Shown in pieces: positions 46,095 through 56,410 of a stretch of 64,000 nt of DNA. The stretch is from Segatella copri (GTDB lineage: Bacteria > Bacteroidota > Bacteroidia > Bacteroidales > Bacteroidaceae). The translations under genes and the position numbers were made by a program. A model generated the notes under the pieces. It did no database searches. It had not been told where the DNA came from and saw only the letters and a program-made list of their open reading frames with translations. Position 1 is the first letter of the stretch. The number at the start of each line of letters is the position of its first letter. The stretch spans positions 9,542-73,541 of the forward strand of contig NZ_JAHOEA010000013.1 of the NCBI RefSeq assembly GCF_019127135.1, in the 5' to 3' direction.

Positions 46095-48731
46095 TTATTC
46101 GAAATCTACGTTGTTTGAGTCCACATTCTCTGTTTCTGATGCTTCGTCTGCGAGATGAGCCTCAGCCTCGGCAGCCTCTTCTGCTGTCTTGGCACCTACG
46201 GTATCATTCTCTATCTCCTCGCTCTTCTTTGCCCAGGCAGAACGGCTCTCCTCTTCTACAGAAGCCTCGAGCTCTGAACTCATCACCTTGCATACGCTGG
46301 CAATGATATCATTCTTCTTAGCAAGGTTGATGAGGCGCACACCCTGGGTAGCACGGCCCATGACACGGCAATCAGCTACTGCAAGACGAATCACGATACC
46401 ACTCTGGTTGATAATCATGAGGTCGTTATCATCGGTTACGTTCTTGATAGCTACCAGTCGACCGGTCTTATCGGTAATATTCAGTGTCTTCACACCCTTA
46501 CCGCCACGCTTGGTAACGCGGTAATCGAGTACATCAGAACGCTTACCATAACCCTGCTCGCTCACTACCATCACGGTTTCCTTCTCAGGATCGTTGACAA
46601 CAATCATACCTACTACGGCATCATCACCCTCATCGAGGCGCATACCACGAACACCGGTAGATGTACGGCCCATTGTACGGATCTCGTTCTCGTCGAAACG
46701 GACTGCTCGACCATTGCGGTTGGCAATAATCAGCTCGTTATGACCATTTGTCAGACGAACATCTACCACCTCATCGCCCTCTACGATGTTGATAGCAATC
46801 ACACCGTTGGCACGTGGACGGGAATATGCCTCCAGACAGGTCTTCTTCACGGTACCATTCTTGGTAGCGAAGACTACATAATGGTTGTTGATGAACTCTG
46901 CATCATTCAATCCCTTCAAACGGAGGAATGCATTCACCTGGTCATCGCTCTCGATGTTGAGGAGGTTCTGGATGGCACGGCCCTTGGAGTTGCGGTCGCC
47001 CTCAGGAATCTCGTAACACTTCAACCAGTAGCAGCGGCCCTTCTTGGTGAAGAACAGCATGGTCTGGTGCATGGTAGCAGGATAGATATACTCGGTGAAG
47101 TCCTTATCACGGGTACGGGCTCCCTTAGAACCTACTCCACCACGAGCCTGCTCACGGAACTCAGACAATGGGGTGCGCTTGATATATCCGAGATGACTCA
47201 CGGTGATAACCACTGGGTCGTTTGGATAGAAGTCTTCTGGGTTGAACTCATGGTCATCTGGTTTGATCATGGTGCGACGTGCGTCACCATACTTCTCCTT
47301 CACCTCGTTGAGTTCGTCCTTCATTACCTTCTTGCAGAGTTCAGGATCGTTCAGAATCTGGTTCAAGTAGTCGATAGTCTTCATCAACTCGTTGAATTCA
47401 TTATGCAACTGCTCCAGACGCAAGCCTGTCAACTGGCTGAGGCGCATATCCACGATGGCCTTACTCTGAAGTTCATCGAGTTCGAAACGCTTCTCCAAGT
47501 TGCGCTGGGCATCAGATGGAGTCTTGCTGGCTCTGATAATATGTACCACCTCGTCGATGTTGTCGCAAGCAATAATCAAGCCCTCGAGAATATGAGCACG
47601 CTCCTGTGCCTTCTTCAGTTCGAACTGGGTGCGGCGGATCGTAACATCATGACGATGCTCTACGAAATACTTCACACACTCCTTCAAGCTCAAAAGACGT
47701 GGGCGGCCATTAACAAGAGCGATGCAATTCACTGAGAATGAACTCTGAAGAGCTGTCAGCTTAAAGAGTTTGTTCAGAAGAACATTGGCATTAGCATCAC
47801 GCTTTACATCAACAACGATACGCATACCCTGACGGCCAGACTCATCGTTTACGTTAGCGATGCCATCTACTCTGCCTTCCTTGGCAAGGTCAGCAATAGC
47901 CATTACGAGCTGCTCCTTGTTTACACCGTAAGGAATCTCGGTGATAACAATCTTATCATGGTTTTCACCACTTTCAATCTCGGCTGTAGCACGAACCACG
48001 ATTCTGCCTCGACCCGTTTCGTATGCATCCTTCACTCCCTGGATACCATAGATGGTAGCACCGGTTGGGAAATCAGGAGCAGGGATATACTGCATCAATC
48101 CATCTGTGTCAATGTCAGGATTATCGATATATGCACAGCAACCGTCAATTACCTCACCCAGGTTGTGAGTAGGCATATTGGTAGCCATACCTACAGCAAT
48201 ACCATTGCCACCATTTACCAGAAGATTAGGAATCTTGGTAGGCATCACGGTAGGCTCCTGCAAGGTATCATCGAAGTTGTTGGTCATATCAACTGTTTCC
48301 TTGTCAAGGTCATCCATGATATGCTCACCCATCTTGGAGAGGCGGCACTCTGTATAACGCATGGCAGCAGGAGAGTCGCCGTCAACAGAACCGAAGTTAC
48401 CCTGTCCGTCAATCAAGGTATAACGCATGTTCCACTCCTGTCCCATACGCACCAAAGCGCCATAAACAGAAGAGTCGCCGTGAGGATGATACTTACCGAG
48501 CACCTCACCTACAACACGCGCACATTTCTTATACGGTTTGTCACTGGTGTTTCCAATGCCGAGCATACCGTAAAGAATACGGCGGTGCACAGGCTTGAAA
48601 CCATCGCGCACATCAGGGAGGGCACGAGCCACGATAACTGACATCGAATAATCGATGTAGCTCGACTTCATTTCCTCCTCAATGTTGATTTTCATGATTC
48701 TATCATGATCCATTGTCTGATTTTCGTCCAT
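46095..48731 (-). CDS. gyrA: DNA gyrase subunit A
   Basis: 878 aa. The N-terminal domain starts EEEMKSSYIDYSMSVIVARA with GFKPVHRRILYGM; the catalytic Tyr is Tyr126 in AAMRYTECRL. The quinolone-pocket region reads HPHGDSSVYGALVRMGQEW: the serine matching E. coli Ser83 is kept, and Gly91 stands where E. coli has Asp87. The C-terminal DNA-wrapping blades include the GyrA-box-like TKRGGKG, followed by an acidic tail. With GyrB it introduces negative supercoils. A TATCTTTG -7 box lies at 48860-48853. Confidence 0.97.
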   Translation of the reverse strand: MDENQTMDHDRIMKINIEEEMKSSYIDYSMSVIVARALPDVRDGFKPVHRRILYGMLGIGNTSDKPYKKCARVVGEVLGKYHPHGDSSVYGALVRMGQEWNMRYTLIDGQGNFGSVDGDSPAAMRYTECRLSKMGEHIMDDLDKETVDMTNNFDDTLQEPTVMPTKIPNLLVNGGNGIAVGMATNMPTHNLGEVIDGCCAYIDNPDIDTDGLMQYIPAPDFPTGATIYGIQGVKDAYETGRGRIVVRATAEIESGENHDKIVITEIPYGVNKEQLVMAIADLAKEGRVDGIANVNDESGRQGMRIVVDVKRDANANVLLNKLFKLTALQSSFSVNCIALVNGRPRLLSLKECVKYFVEHRHDVTIRRTQFELKKAQERAHILEGLIIACDNIDEVVHIIRASKTPSDAQRNLEKRFELDELQSKAIVDMRLSQLTGLRLEQLHNEFNELMKTIDYLNQILNDPELCKKVMKDELNEVKEKYGDARRTMIKPDDHEFNPEDFYPNDPVVITVSHLGYIKRTPLSEFREQARGGVGSKGARTRDKDFTEYIYPATMHQTMLFFTKKGRCYWLKCYEIPEGDRNSKGRAIQNLLNIESDDQVNAFLRLKGLNDAEFINNHYVVFATKNGTVKKTCLEAYSRPRANGVIAINIVEGDEVVDVRLTNGHNELIIANRNGRAVRFDENEIRTMGRTSTGVRGMRLDEGDDAVVGMIVVNDPEKETVMVVSEQGYGKRSDVLDYRVTKRGGKGVKTLNITDKTGRLVAIKNVTDDNDLMIINQSGIVIRLAVADCRVMGRATQGVRLINLAKKNDIIASVCKVMSSELEASVEEESRSAWAKKSEEIENDTVGAKTAEEAAEAEAHLADEASETENVDSNNVDFE

Positions 48732-48852
48732 TTCTTATATTAATGTATTATTGTTTATTCATTACTTTCAAAACGCCTGTTTTCTATCCGAAAATCGCGT
48801 TTAAGGGCATTTCCTTGCGTTCTAAGCCGTTTTACCCTTTTGAAATTCCCGA

Positions 48853-48860
48853 CAAAGATA
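48853..48860 (-). promoter_or_regulatory. -7 box of the gyrA promoter
   Basis: TATCTTTG on the minus strand, about 120 nt before gyrA. The best -33 candidate (TTTG, 48880-48877) leaves only 16 bp of spacer, so the call rests on the -7 box. Confidence 0.5.
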
Positions 48861-48954
48861 CAAAAAAAAATGATACCAAAACGCTTTAGAGGCGAAAAAT
48901 CGCATTATTTTAGCATTATTTGTATTTTAACAATGCAAAAAAGTTGGCATATCA

Positions 48955-48986
48955 TTTGCTATTATTGAAAATAATGTGTACTTTTG
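48955..48986 (+). promoter_or_regulatory. Promoter of clpC
   Basis: TTTG (48955-48958), 20-bp spacer, TACTTTTG (48979-48986), 28 nt before the ATG. Divergent from gyrA. Confidence 0.85.
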
Positions 48987-49014
48987 CACTAAGATTAAAA
49001 AAATATAAGCAAAT

Positions 49015-51693
49015 ATGATAAATCCGTTTTCACATATACAGGACATACTGAACAGAAGCAGCAAAGAAGCTGCACGCACATCGGGCAGCGAGATTAGCGT
49101 GGAGCATCTGATGCTGAGTCTGATTAGCCAGAACGACAGCGATGTCAACAAGCTCCTGAAGGGCGCAGACATCAGCCCGATGGCTTTCGGCGAAGTCCTT
49201 ACCAGCAAATTAGAAAGGCGTATGGAAGAAGCTCCTGCCGATAACGTGAAGGAAAACAACCATATCCCATTCAACCCTATAACAGACAGTATCATCAGAG
49301 ACTCTATCCGCGAGGCAAACAACTATGAGCACTCCAAGATTGTAGAGCCAAGACATCTGCTGCTTGCCATTCTGAGAAACGGCAAAAACCCTGTAGCCAA
49401 CTGGCTTGGCCAACTGGGTTTAAACTACGACCGCGCCATCGAAATGCTCTATCCTTCTGACAAGGATGATGAACAGAAGACAGAAGAGCCGAAGGATTTC
49501 AAAATGGAGCCTCAAACACCAGATTCAGAAACACCTGCTGCGGACAAGCAGGAGGAAGCAGAGAATCTGGAGATGGCAGGCGGAATTGAAGCAGAAGATG
49601 ACTACAACGAGCAGAACGACATGATGGAACCTGACGAAGAGCCATTCGATATGGAAAAGGACCAGAACCCGATGAGACTGTCTACCCGTTCAAATGGAAC
49701 TCCGCGCAAAAAGAGCAGCACCCCTACCCTCGACAAATATAGTTTCGACATGACCAAGGCTGCAGCCGAAGGAAAGCTGGACCCTGTCGTGGGCAGAGAG
49801 AAGGAGATTCAGCGCGTGCTCGAGATTCTGGGACGCAGAAAGAAGAACAACCCAGTATTAATAGGTGAACCGGGCGTAGGAAAGAGTGCCATCGTAGAAG
49901 GACTGGCACAGCTCATCAACAACCAGGAAACATCGCCTATGTTCTTCAACAAGCGTCTGGTAAGTCTCGACCTGACTGCCATCGTTGCAGGAACCAAATT
50001 CCGCGGACAGTTTGAAGAGCGCATCAAGAATGTGATCAAGGAACTGGAGAACCATCCGGAGATCATCATCTTCATAGATGAGATTCATACTATGATAGGC
50101 GCCGGTTCCGGTGAAGGAAGCATGGATGCTGCCAACATTCTGAAGCCTGCCTTGGCAAGAGGGGTCATCCAGTGTATCGGTGCCACCACGCTCGACGAGT
50201 ATCGCAAGAGTATCGAGAAAGACGGAGCCCTGGAGCGCCGTTTCCAGAAAGTTATCGTTGAACCGACAACACGCGAAGAGACCCTGCAGATACTGCGCAA
50301 CATCAAGGGACATTACGAGAAGCACCACTGTGTGAGATATACAGACGAGGCTCTCGAAACATGTGTCAAACTGACAGAGCGCTATATCACCGACCGCCAC
50401 TTCCCTGACAAGGCTATCGACGTGATAGATGAAGCCGGCTCGCGCGTACATATTAATAATGCAAGTGTTCCTGCTCCATATATCAAACTGGAAAAAGAAC
50501 TGAAAAAGATAATCAGCAAGAAACAACAGGCTGTAGCAAACCAGAACTTCGAGATGGCAGCCTCATGCAGAGATGCCCAGACCAAAATCGAGAAAGAGAT
50601 TGAGGAAATGAAGGCACAATGGCAGCAGGGAGAGATAGGTGAATACGTTGAGGTTACAGACGAAGACATTGCCAACGTAATCAGCATGATGACCGGCGTA
50701 CCGGCTCAACGCATGGCTGAGGGCGAAAGCAAACGACTGAAAGACCTCGAACACAACCTGAAGCATAAGGTGATTGCTCAGGATAACGCCATCAACAAGA
50801 TGGTAAAGACCATTCTGAGAAACCGCGTAGGCTTGCGCGACCCTAACCATCCGATTGGCGTATTCATGTTCCTGGGTCCTACAGGTGTAGGCAAAACCTA
50901 CCTTGCCCAGAAACTCGCCGAAGAGCTGTTTGGTTCGAAAGATGCACTCATCAGAATAGATATGAGTGAATTCTCAGAGAGCCACAACACCTCCCGTCTG
51001 GTAGGAGCGCCTCCTGGATACGTAGGCTATAACGAAGGTGGACAGCTGACCGAAAAGGTACGCCGCAAACCATACAGCATCGTATTGCTCGACGAAATAG
51101 AGAAGGCCAACAGCAAGGTATTCAACCTGCTCTTACAGGTACTCGACGAAGGCAGACTTACCGATGGTAACGGCAGACTCATCGACTTCCGCAACACCAT
51201 CATCATCATGACCTCTAATGCAGGAACCCGCCAGCTGAAAGATTTCGGCAGAGGCGTCGGCTTTACTTCTGCAGGTATAAAAGGCGGATTGGCGATGGAC
51301 GAGAAAGACAAGGAATATGCCCGCAGCATCGTTCAGAAGAGCCTGAGTAAGCAGTTTGCTCCAGAGTTCCTGAACCGCCTTGATGACATCATTACCTTCG
51401 ACCAGTTGGATCTCAATGCCATCAAGCGCATCATCGACCTCGACTTGGAAGGACTGGTCAAGAGAATAGAAGACCTGGGGTACCATTTCCAGATTACCGA
51501 AAAGGCAAAGGAGATGGTAGCTAAGAAGGGATACGATGTGCAGTTTGGCGCCCGCCCACTCCGCCGCGCCATCCAGACCTACATTGAAGATTCCGTTTGC
51601 GAGATGCTGCTCGATGGCACAATGAAGCCAGGCGACACCATCTCGGTAGGCAAGAATTCGAAAAAAGAAGAATTGACATTCAAGAAACTATAA
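49015..51693 (+). CDS. clpC: ClpC-type AAA+ unfoldase, Clp protease ATP-binding subunit
   Basis: 892 aa. Clp N domain repeats (1-145), then an unusually long acidic, low-complexity linker (about 150-245). AAA1 has [15 protein letters not shown], with a UVR-type coiled coil ([20 protein letters not shown]) in the middle domain, which marks ClpC rather than ClpB. AAA2 has [15 protein letters not shown] and ends with the [16 protein letters not shown] sensor. VGFTSAG is the ClpP-docking loop. It unfolds proteins for ClpP. Single gene with its own promoter and terminator. Confidence 0.93.
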   Translation: MINPFSHIQDILNRSSKEAARTSGSEISVEHLMLSLISQNDSDVNKLLKGADISPMAFGEVLTSKLERRMEEAPADNVKENNHIPFNPITDSIIRDSIREANNYEHSKIVEPRHLLLAILRNGKNPVANWLGQLGLNYDRAIEMLYPSDKDDEQKTEEPKDFKMEPQTPDSETPAADKQEEAENLEMAGGIEAEDDYNEQNDMMEPDEEPFDMEKDQNPMRLSTRSNGTPRKKSSTPTLDKYSFDMTKAAAEGKLDPVVGREKEIQRVLEILGRRKKNNPVLIGEPGVGKSAIVEGLAQLINNQETSPMFFNKRLVSLDLTAIVAGTKFRGQFEERIKNVIKELENHPEIIIFIDEIHTMIGAGSGEGSMDAANILKPALARGVIQCIGATTLDEYRKSIEKDGALERRFQKVIVEPTTREETLQILRNIKGHYEKHHCVRYTDEALETCVKLTERYITDRHFPDKAIDVIDEAGSRVHINNASVPAPYIKLEKELKKIISKKQQAVANQNFEMAASCRDAQTKIEKEIEEMKAQWQQGEIGEYVEVTDEDIANVISMMTGVPAQRMAEGESKRLKDLEHNLKHKVIAQDNAINKMVKTILRNRVGLRDPNHPIGVFMFLGPTGVGKTYLAQKLAEELFGSKDALIRIDMSEFSESHNTSRLVGAPPGYVGYNEGGQLTEKVRRKPYSIVLLDEIEKANSKVFNLLLQVLDEGRLTDGNGRLIDFRNTIIIMTSNAGTRQLKDFGRGVGFTSAGIKGGLAMDEKDKEYARSIVQKSLSKQFAPEFLNRLDDIITFDQLDLNAIKRIIDLDLEGLVKRIEDLGYHFQITEKAKEMVAKKGYDVQFGARPLRRAIQTYIEDSVCEMLLDGTMKPGDTISVGKNSKKEELTFKKL

Positions 51694-51701
51694 TCAGAAG
51701 A

Positions 51702-51733
51702 GGGACTATCGACAATGGATAGTCCCTTTTTTG
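51702..51733 (+). terminator. Intrinsic terminator after clpC
   Basis: GGGACTATC, a 7-nt loop, GATAGTCCC, then six T residues, 8 bp after the stop. Confidence 0.95.
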
Positions 51734-51829
51734 TTATGAGCCCACTAAAGTTTCAGACGGACTTTAGTTAATAAGAGTTAACCGCAAGAAAAGTTTAGGC
51801 AATAATTTCTTATTTCAAAAAATATTCAT

Positions 51830-51837
51830 TACCTTTG
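51830..51837 (+). promoter_or_regulatory. -7 box before tRNA-Thr
   Basis: TACCTTTG, 20 bp before the tRNA. The -33 region is T-rich but lacks a clean TTTG. Confidence 0.6.
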
Positions 51838-51857
51838 CATCTGCTTTCGGGCAAAAA

Positions 51858-51930
<73 letters not shown>

Positions 51931-51962
51931 CTTTCTTGTGAAAGGAGTTAGTATTTTCCTTC

Positions 51963-52033
51963 GCGAGATTAGCACATCGGTAGTGCACGGGCTTCCCAAG
52001 CCTGTGAGGCGGGTTCGACTCCCGTATCTCGCT
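51963..52033 (+). tRNA. tRNA-Gly (CCC)
   Basis: 71 nt. Acceptor GCGAGAT/ATCTCGC, anticodon stem CGGGC/GCCTG, loop TTCCCAA giving CCC, 32 bp after tRNA-Thr and presumably on the same transcript. Confidence 0.95.
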
Positions 52034-52045
52034 CAGAACATCAGT

Positions 52046-52070
52046 AACCCAGGGTTGAACCCTGGGTTTC
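52046..52070 (+). terminator. Terminator of the Thr-Gly tRNA pair
   Basis: AACCCAGGG, a short TTGA-type loop, CCCTGGGTTT, then a T-rich tail. Confidence 0.85.
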
Positions 52071-52162
52071 TTGGTTTTATTAACATCTTTTCAGCCTTCT
52101 ATAGCAACAAAATCACTTTTTTCGAGTTATTACATAAATATAACTAAGATAATAGAACAATA

Positions 52163-54766
52163 ATGAAGAAACATATCATACTTGTACTGGCGCTGGTTCT
52201 GTCTTCAGGACCACTTTTCGCACAGAGTTCTCACATGACAGACGATCAGGTGATGAGTTTTGTGGTGAAAGAACATGAGCGTGGCACATCCAACTCACAG
52301 ATTGTTACCAAACTGATGCAGCAAGGCGTAGACATCTCCCAGATTCGTCGTGTACGCAACAAGTATCAGAAGATGTCGCAACAGAACGAACTCTACAGCA
52401 CATCAGCAGCAGGAAATGTTGCGAACAAGAGAATGCGAACCAACAATGGTAAACAAAGAGAAGATTACCAGAACAAGGATAATGAGAAACTGTCTTCAAC
52501 CTATAGTAACTATCGCATCCAGAGCAAGCAGAACGACAGCTACTATTCATCTTATGATGAGAGTAATCCTGACTATGCAAACTTCAGCAAGGAGATGAAT
52601 GCAATGGTTCCAGATACAGCTACCATGATTAAACAGATGCAGGCAGAGCTCGGTATCAAGCGCAACAAGGTATTCGGCCGCGACATTTTCAATAACAAGG
52701 ATCTCAGTTTCGAGCCAAATATGAACATCGCTACCCCACAGAACTATCGTCTGGGTCCTGGCGATGCGGTTATCATCGACATCTATGGTGCCTCACAGAA
52801 AACTATAGAGAGTACCGTTTCGCCAGATGGTGAGGTAACCATCGAGGGTTATGGACCAGTCAGTGTTTCAGGCTTGACCGTAGCTCAGGCTAATGCCCGC
52901 CTACGCAATACCGTGGGCAGCAGATACCGTTCAAGTCGCATCAAACTCACTGTAGGACAGACCAAGACCATCATGGTTAACGTGATGGGCGAGGTTAAGA
53001 TTCCGGGCACCTATACCCTCTCAGCCTTCGCCACCGTATTCCATGCCCTCTACATGGCAGGCGGAACCAACGATCTGGGTACATTGCGAAACATCAAGGT
53101 TTACAGACATAATAAGCTGGTAACAGTTGTTGACATCTACGACTACATTCTGAACGGCAAGCTGACGGGTAATGTCCGTCTTGCCGACAACGATGTTATC
53201 GTAGTAGGTCCATACGACTGTCTCGTAACCATTTCCGGAAAGGTAAAGCGCCCGATGATCTACGAAATGAAGAAGAACGAGAGCGTCAATTCCCTTCTGA
53301 AGTATTCCGGCGGTTTTACAGGCGATGCTTATAAGAAATCAGTAAGACTGAACCGCAAGACAGGCAGAGAACATGCCGTATATAATGTTGGGGAGTTCGA
53401 CTTCTCAAGTTTCCGCATCGATGACGGCGACTCAATCAGCGTAGACAGCATCCTGCCACGCTACGCCAACACCGTAGAGGTGAAAGGAGCCGTATTCCGT
53501 CCGGGCATGTACAATCTCGGCGAAGAAATCAACAGCGTACGCACCCTGGTAGAGCATGCCGAAGGATTGACTGAGGAGGCATTCACCAACCGTGCTGTAA
53601 TGCACCGCATGAAGTCTGACCGCTCGCTCGAAGTAATAAGTGTAGACATCGCCGGCATCATGAACGGCAAGACTCCAGATATCCCATTGAAGGAGAACGA
53701 TGTCCTCTTCATTCCTACCCGACAGGAAAAGATTGTAGAGCGCACCCTCACCATCCGTGGCGAAGTGCAGTATCCTGGAGTTTACCAATATGCCGACAAT
53801 GAGACCCTCGAAGACTTCGTTCTTCAGGCAGGCGGCTTAACCGACAAGGCGTCAACCGTTAATGTAATGGTAAGCCGTAGAGTAATGGATTCCAAGGCTT
53901 TACGTCCAGACAGCGTTATTGCCAAGACCTACACCCTATCTCTCAAAGACGGCTTCGTTATCGACGGCACCCCTGGCTTCAAGCTGATGCCATTTGATGA
54001 AGTAATGATTCGTCAGAGTCCGGCGTATGTAGAGCAGCAGAACGTATCGATTACCGGTGAAGTTATGTTTGCCGGTCTCTATACATTAGACCGTCGCAAC
54101 GCCCGCTTGAGCGAACTCTTCAAGAAGGCAGGCGGAGCTACCGACCAGGCATACCTTAAGGGAGCCCGCATCATCCGCAGAGCAAACGAGCAAGAGAAAC
54201 AGCGCATGGAGGCAGTATTGAAGATGCAGCGCGAAGAGATGCAGAAAAACCTTCTGCAGCTTGCCGCCAGCAGCAACAATGCCAATGCCATCTCGCAGAC
54301 CTCTAAGGATGTAGAGCGCACCAACATAGAGAAGTTCAATGTACCTAGCGAGTATCCGGTAGGTATCGATCTTCCTGAGGCATTGGCGAACCCAGGCAGC
54401 GATGCCGACATCATCTTGCGCGAGGGTGACCGTCTGGTCATTCCTCAGTACAATGGTACGGTAAAGATTAACGGTGCTGTAATGTTTGCCAATACGGTAG
54501 CCTACGAAAAGGGCAAGAAGCCAAGCTACTACATCGATCAGGCAGGTGGCTTTGCCTCAGATGCATTAAAGAGCAAGGCATACATCATCTATATGAACGG
54601 TAAGGTAGCCAAACTCTCTCATGGTGCCAAAGTGCAGCCAGGCAGTGAGATTGTCATCCCAGCTAAGTTGAAGCGTAAAATGAGTACCGCCGAAATGATG
54701 AGTATGGGAACCAGCATGAGCAGCATCGCCGCTATGATTGCTACGATTGCTAATATGAGTAAGTAA
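52163..54766 (+). CDS. SLBB-domain polysaccharide export protein (Wza-like)
   Basis: 867 aa. Signal peptide MKKHIILVLALVLSSGPLFA. A Poly_export domain at about 190-270 (NYRLGPGDAVIIDIYGASQK, VTIEGYGPVSVSGLTVAQAN) is followed by several SLBB repeats (VNVMGEVKIPGTYTLS, VTISGKVKRPMIYEM, VEVKGAVFRPGMYNLG, LTIRGEVQYPGVYQYA, VSITGEVMFAGLYTLD). No lipobox. It probably forms the outer-membrane/periplasmic channel for capsule or exopolysaccharide. It opens the locus; its final 14 codons are duplicated after the next gene. Confidence 0.92.
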   Translation: MKKHIILVLALVLSSGPLFAQSSHMTDDQVMSFVVKEHERGTSNSQIVTKLMQQGVDISQIRRVRNKYQKMSQQNELYSTSAAGNVANKRMRTNNGKQREDYQNKDNEKLSSTYSNYRIQSKQNDSYYSSYDESNPDYANFSKEMNAMVPDTATMIKQMQAELGIKRNKVFGRDIFNNKDLSFEPNMNIATPQNYRLGPGDAVIIDIYGASQKTIESTVSPDGEVTIEGYGPVSVSGLTVAQANARLRNTVGSRYRSSRIKLTVGQTKTIMVNVMGEVKIPGTYTLSAFATVFHALYMAGGTNDLGTLRNIKVYRHNKLVTVVDIYDYILNGKLTGNVRLADNDVIVVGPYDCLVTISGKVKRPMIYEMKKNESVNSLLKYSGGFTGDAYKKSVRLNRKTGREHAVYNVGEFDFSSFRIDDGDSISVDSILPRYANTVEVKGAVFRPGMYNLGEEINSVRTLVEHAEGLTEEAFTNRAVMHRMKSDRSLEVISVDIAGIMNGKTPDIPLKENDVLFIPTRQEKIVERTLTIRGEVQYPGVYQYADNETLEDFVLQAGGLTDKASTVNVMVSRRVMDSKALRPDSVIAKTYTLSLKDGFVIDGTPGFKLMPFDEVMIRQSPAYVEQQNVSITGEVMFAGLYTLDRRNARLSELFKKAGGATDQAYLKGARIIRRANEQEKQRMEAVLKMQREEMQKNLLQLAASSNNANAISQTSKDVERTNIEKFNVPSEYPVGIDLPEALANPGSDADIILREGDRLVIPQYNGTVKINGAVMFANTVAYEKGKKPSYYIDQAGGFASDALKSKAYIIYMNGKVAKLSHGAKVQPGSEIVIPAKLKRKMSTAEMMSMGTSMSSIAAMIATIANMSK
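54722..54766 (+). repeat. 45-bp direct repeat, left copy
   Basis: The last 14 codons plus stop of the SLBB gene (starting AGCATCGCCGCTATGATTGC). Identical to 56346-56390; together they flank the AAA/nuclease gene. Confidence 0.97.
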
Positions 54767-54800
54767 GAATAATCAAACCCTATAAAAAAGGAGTCATTCT

Positions 54801-56339
54801 ATGAAATATCCTATAGGAATACAAGATTTCGAAGACTTGCAACGTAATGGTTATGCATACGTTGATAAGACAAACTTCGTATACAAGCTCGCAGATGAGG
54901 GCAAATATTACTTTCTGAGTCGTCCACGCCGATTCGGAAAGAGCCTCTTTCTGTCTACTTTGGAAGCATACTTCCAGGGTAAGAAAGAACTCTTCGAGGG
55001 CTTAGCCATATATGACTTGGAGACAGAATGGAAGAAATATCCTATCTTCCATATCGATCTCAACACAGCCAACTTTCGAGAGAAAGACAGCCTGTATACG
55101 GTGCTTAATGACTACCTCACAAATTGGGAGGACAAATATGGAGCCCGTGAGTCAGAAGCCACACTTGCCCTTCGTTTCAAGGGTGTGATAGCACGAGCTG
55201 CAGAGAAAGAAGGATGTGGTGTCGTAATTCTTATCGATGAATACGACAAGCCTATACTTCAGACCCTGCGTGACCCAGAGTTACAGGCTGAACATCGTGC
55301 ACAGTTGAAAGCATTCTATTCGGTATTGAAGACCCAAGACCGGTATATCAAGTTTGCATTCCTCACAGGTGTAACCAAGTTTGGCAAGGTTAGCGTGTTC
55401 AGCGACCTCAACAACCTGACGGATATCTCGATGGACCACCGCTATATTAGCATCTGCGGAATGACAGAGAAGGAACTGCTTACGAATTTCAAGGAAGGTA
55501 TCAACGAATTAGCCGAAGCCAATGGCGATACAGAAGAAGCCACAATAGCAAAACTGAAAGCAAGATACGACGGATATCATTTCGAGGAAAATACAGTAGG
55601 CATCTATAACCCATTCAGCGTACTGAACACTTTGTCAAGACTTCGCTATAAAGACTACTGGTTTGAGACTGGCACACCCACATTTCTAGTTGACTTGCTG
55701 AAAATGCACAACTACCGTTTGCCAGACATGACAAAGGAAAGGGTATCAGACGATGTAATCAACAGCGTGGATTCGCTGTCAACCAATCCGATACCTGTGA
55801 TATACCAGAGTGGTTATCTCACTATCAAAGGCTATGACGAAAGGTTTAAGAAATACCTACTAGGCTTCCCTAACAAAGAAGTGGAAGAAGGTTTCCTTAA
55901 CTTCCTGCTGCCGCTATACTGTTCTGCAGGTGACCGTTCTGCCTTTATGGTCGATGAGTTTGTGAAGGATGTAGAAGCAGGACATGTTGAACAATTTATG
56001 AATCGGCTTACCGCTTTCTTTGCGGACAACAGCTATCAGGTAGCAGGCGAAGCAGAACTTTACTTCCAAAATGCCCTATATCTCATTTTTAAGATTATGG
56101 GATTCCACACACAGGTAGAAATACCGACAAGTGATGGCAGGATGGACGTTCTCATTCAAACTTCCGACTACATCTACATCATCGAATGCAAATTAGATGG
56201 AAGCGCCGAAGAAGCTCTGCAACAGATAGAAGTCAAAAACTATGCAGCTCCTTTCGCAATGGATAAGCGAACACTTGTCAAGCTTGGCATCAACTTCTCC
56301 AGCAAAACAAGAGGAGTTGAGAGTTGGAAACATAGATAA
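54801..56339 (+). CDS. AAA-ATPase-like / PD-(D/E)XK protein, copy 2, inserted in the capsule locus
   Basis: 512 aa, same architecture as the protein at 34074: MKYPIGIQDFEDLQRNGYAY, DKTNFVY, P-loop variant RPRRFGKSLFLS, Walker B VVILIDEYDKPIL, and C-terminal GRMDVLIQTSDYIYIIECKL with the D...E-x-K nuclease motif. It has a clear Shine-Dalgarno (AAAGGAG, 10 bases before the ATG), unusual for this genome. A 45-bp copy of the upstream gene's 3' end follows it, showing that it was inserted between the SLBB and Wzz genes. It has no evident part in polysaccharide synthesis. Confidence 0.9.
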   Translation: MKYPIGIQDFEDLQRNGYAYVDKTNFVYKLADEGKYYFLSRPRRFGKSLFLSTLEAYFQGKKELFEGLAIYDLETEWKKYPIFHIDLNTANFREKDSLYTVLNDYLTNWEDKYGARESEATLALRFKGVIARAAEKEGCGVVILIDEYDKPILQTLRDPELQAEHRAQLKAFYSVLKTQDRYIKFAFLTGVTKFGKVSVFSDLNNLTDISMDHRYISICGMTEKELLTNFKEGINELAEANGDTEEATIAKLKARYDGYHFEENTVGIYNPFSVLNTLSRLRYKDYWFETGTPTFLVDLLKMHNYRLPDMTKERVSDDVINSVDSLSTNPIPVIYQSGYLTIKGYDERFKKYLLGFPNKEVEEGFLNFLLPLYCSAGDRSAFMVDEFVKDVEAGHVEQFMNRLTAFFADNSYQVAGEAELYFQNALYLIFKIMGFHTQVEIPTSDGRMDVLIQTSDYIYIIECKLDGSAEEALQQIEVKNYAAPFAMDKRTLVKLGINFSSKTRGVESWKHR

Positions 56340-56345
56340 GTCATT

Positions 56346-56390
56346 AGCATCGCCGCTATGATTGCTACGATTGCTAATATGAGTAAGTAA
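56346..56390 (+). repeat. 45-bp direct repeat, right copy
   Basis: Identical to 54722-54766. Seven bases after the AAA/nuclease stop and 20 bp before the Wzz ATG, it restores the original SLBB-Wzz junction. Confidence 0.97.
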
Positions 56391-56410
56391 ACAAAAGAAT
56401 AACGAAGAAA

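Noticed and set aside
54722..56390. Classical IS element or integron cassette
   Set aside because: No transposase or integrase and no terminal inverted repeats; the flanking duplication is 45 bp, far longer than usual target-site duplications.
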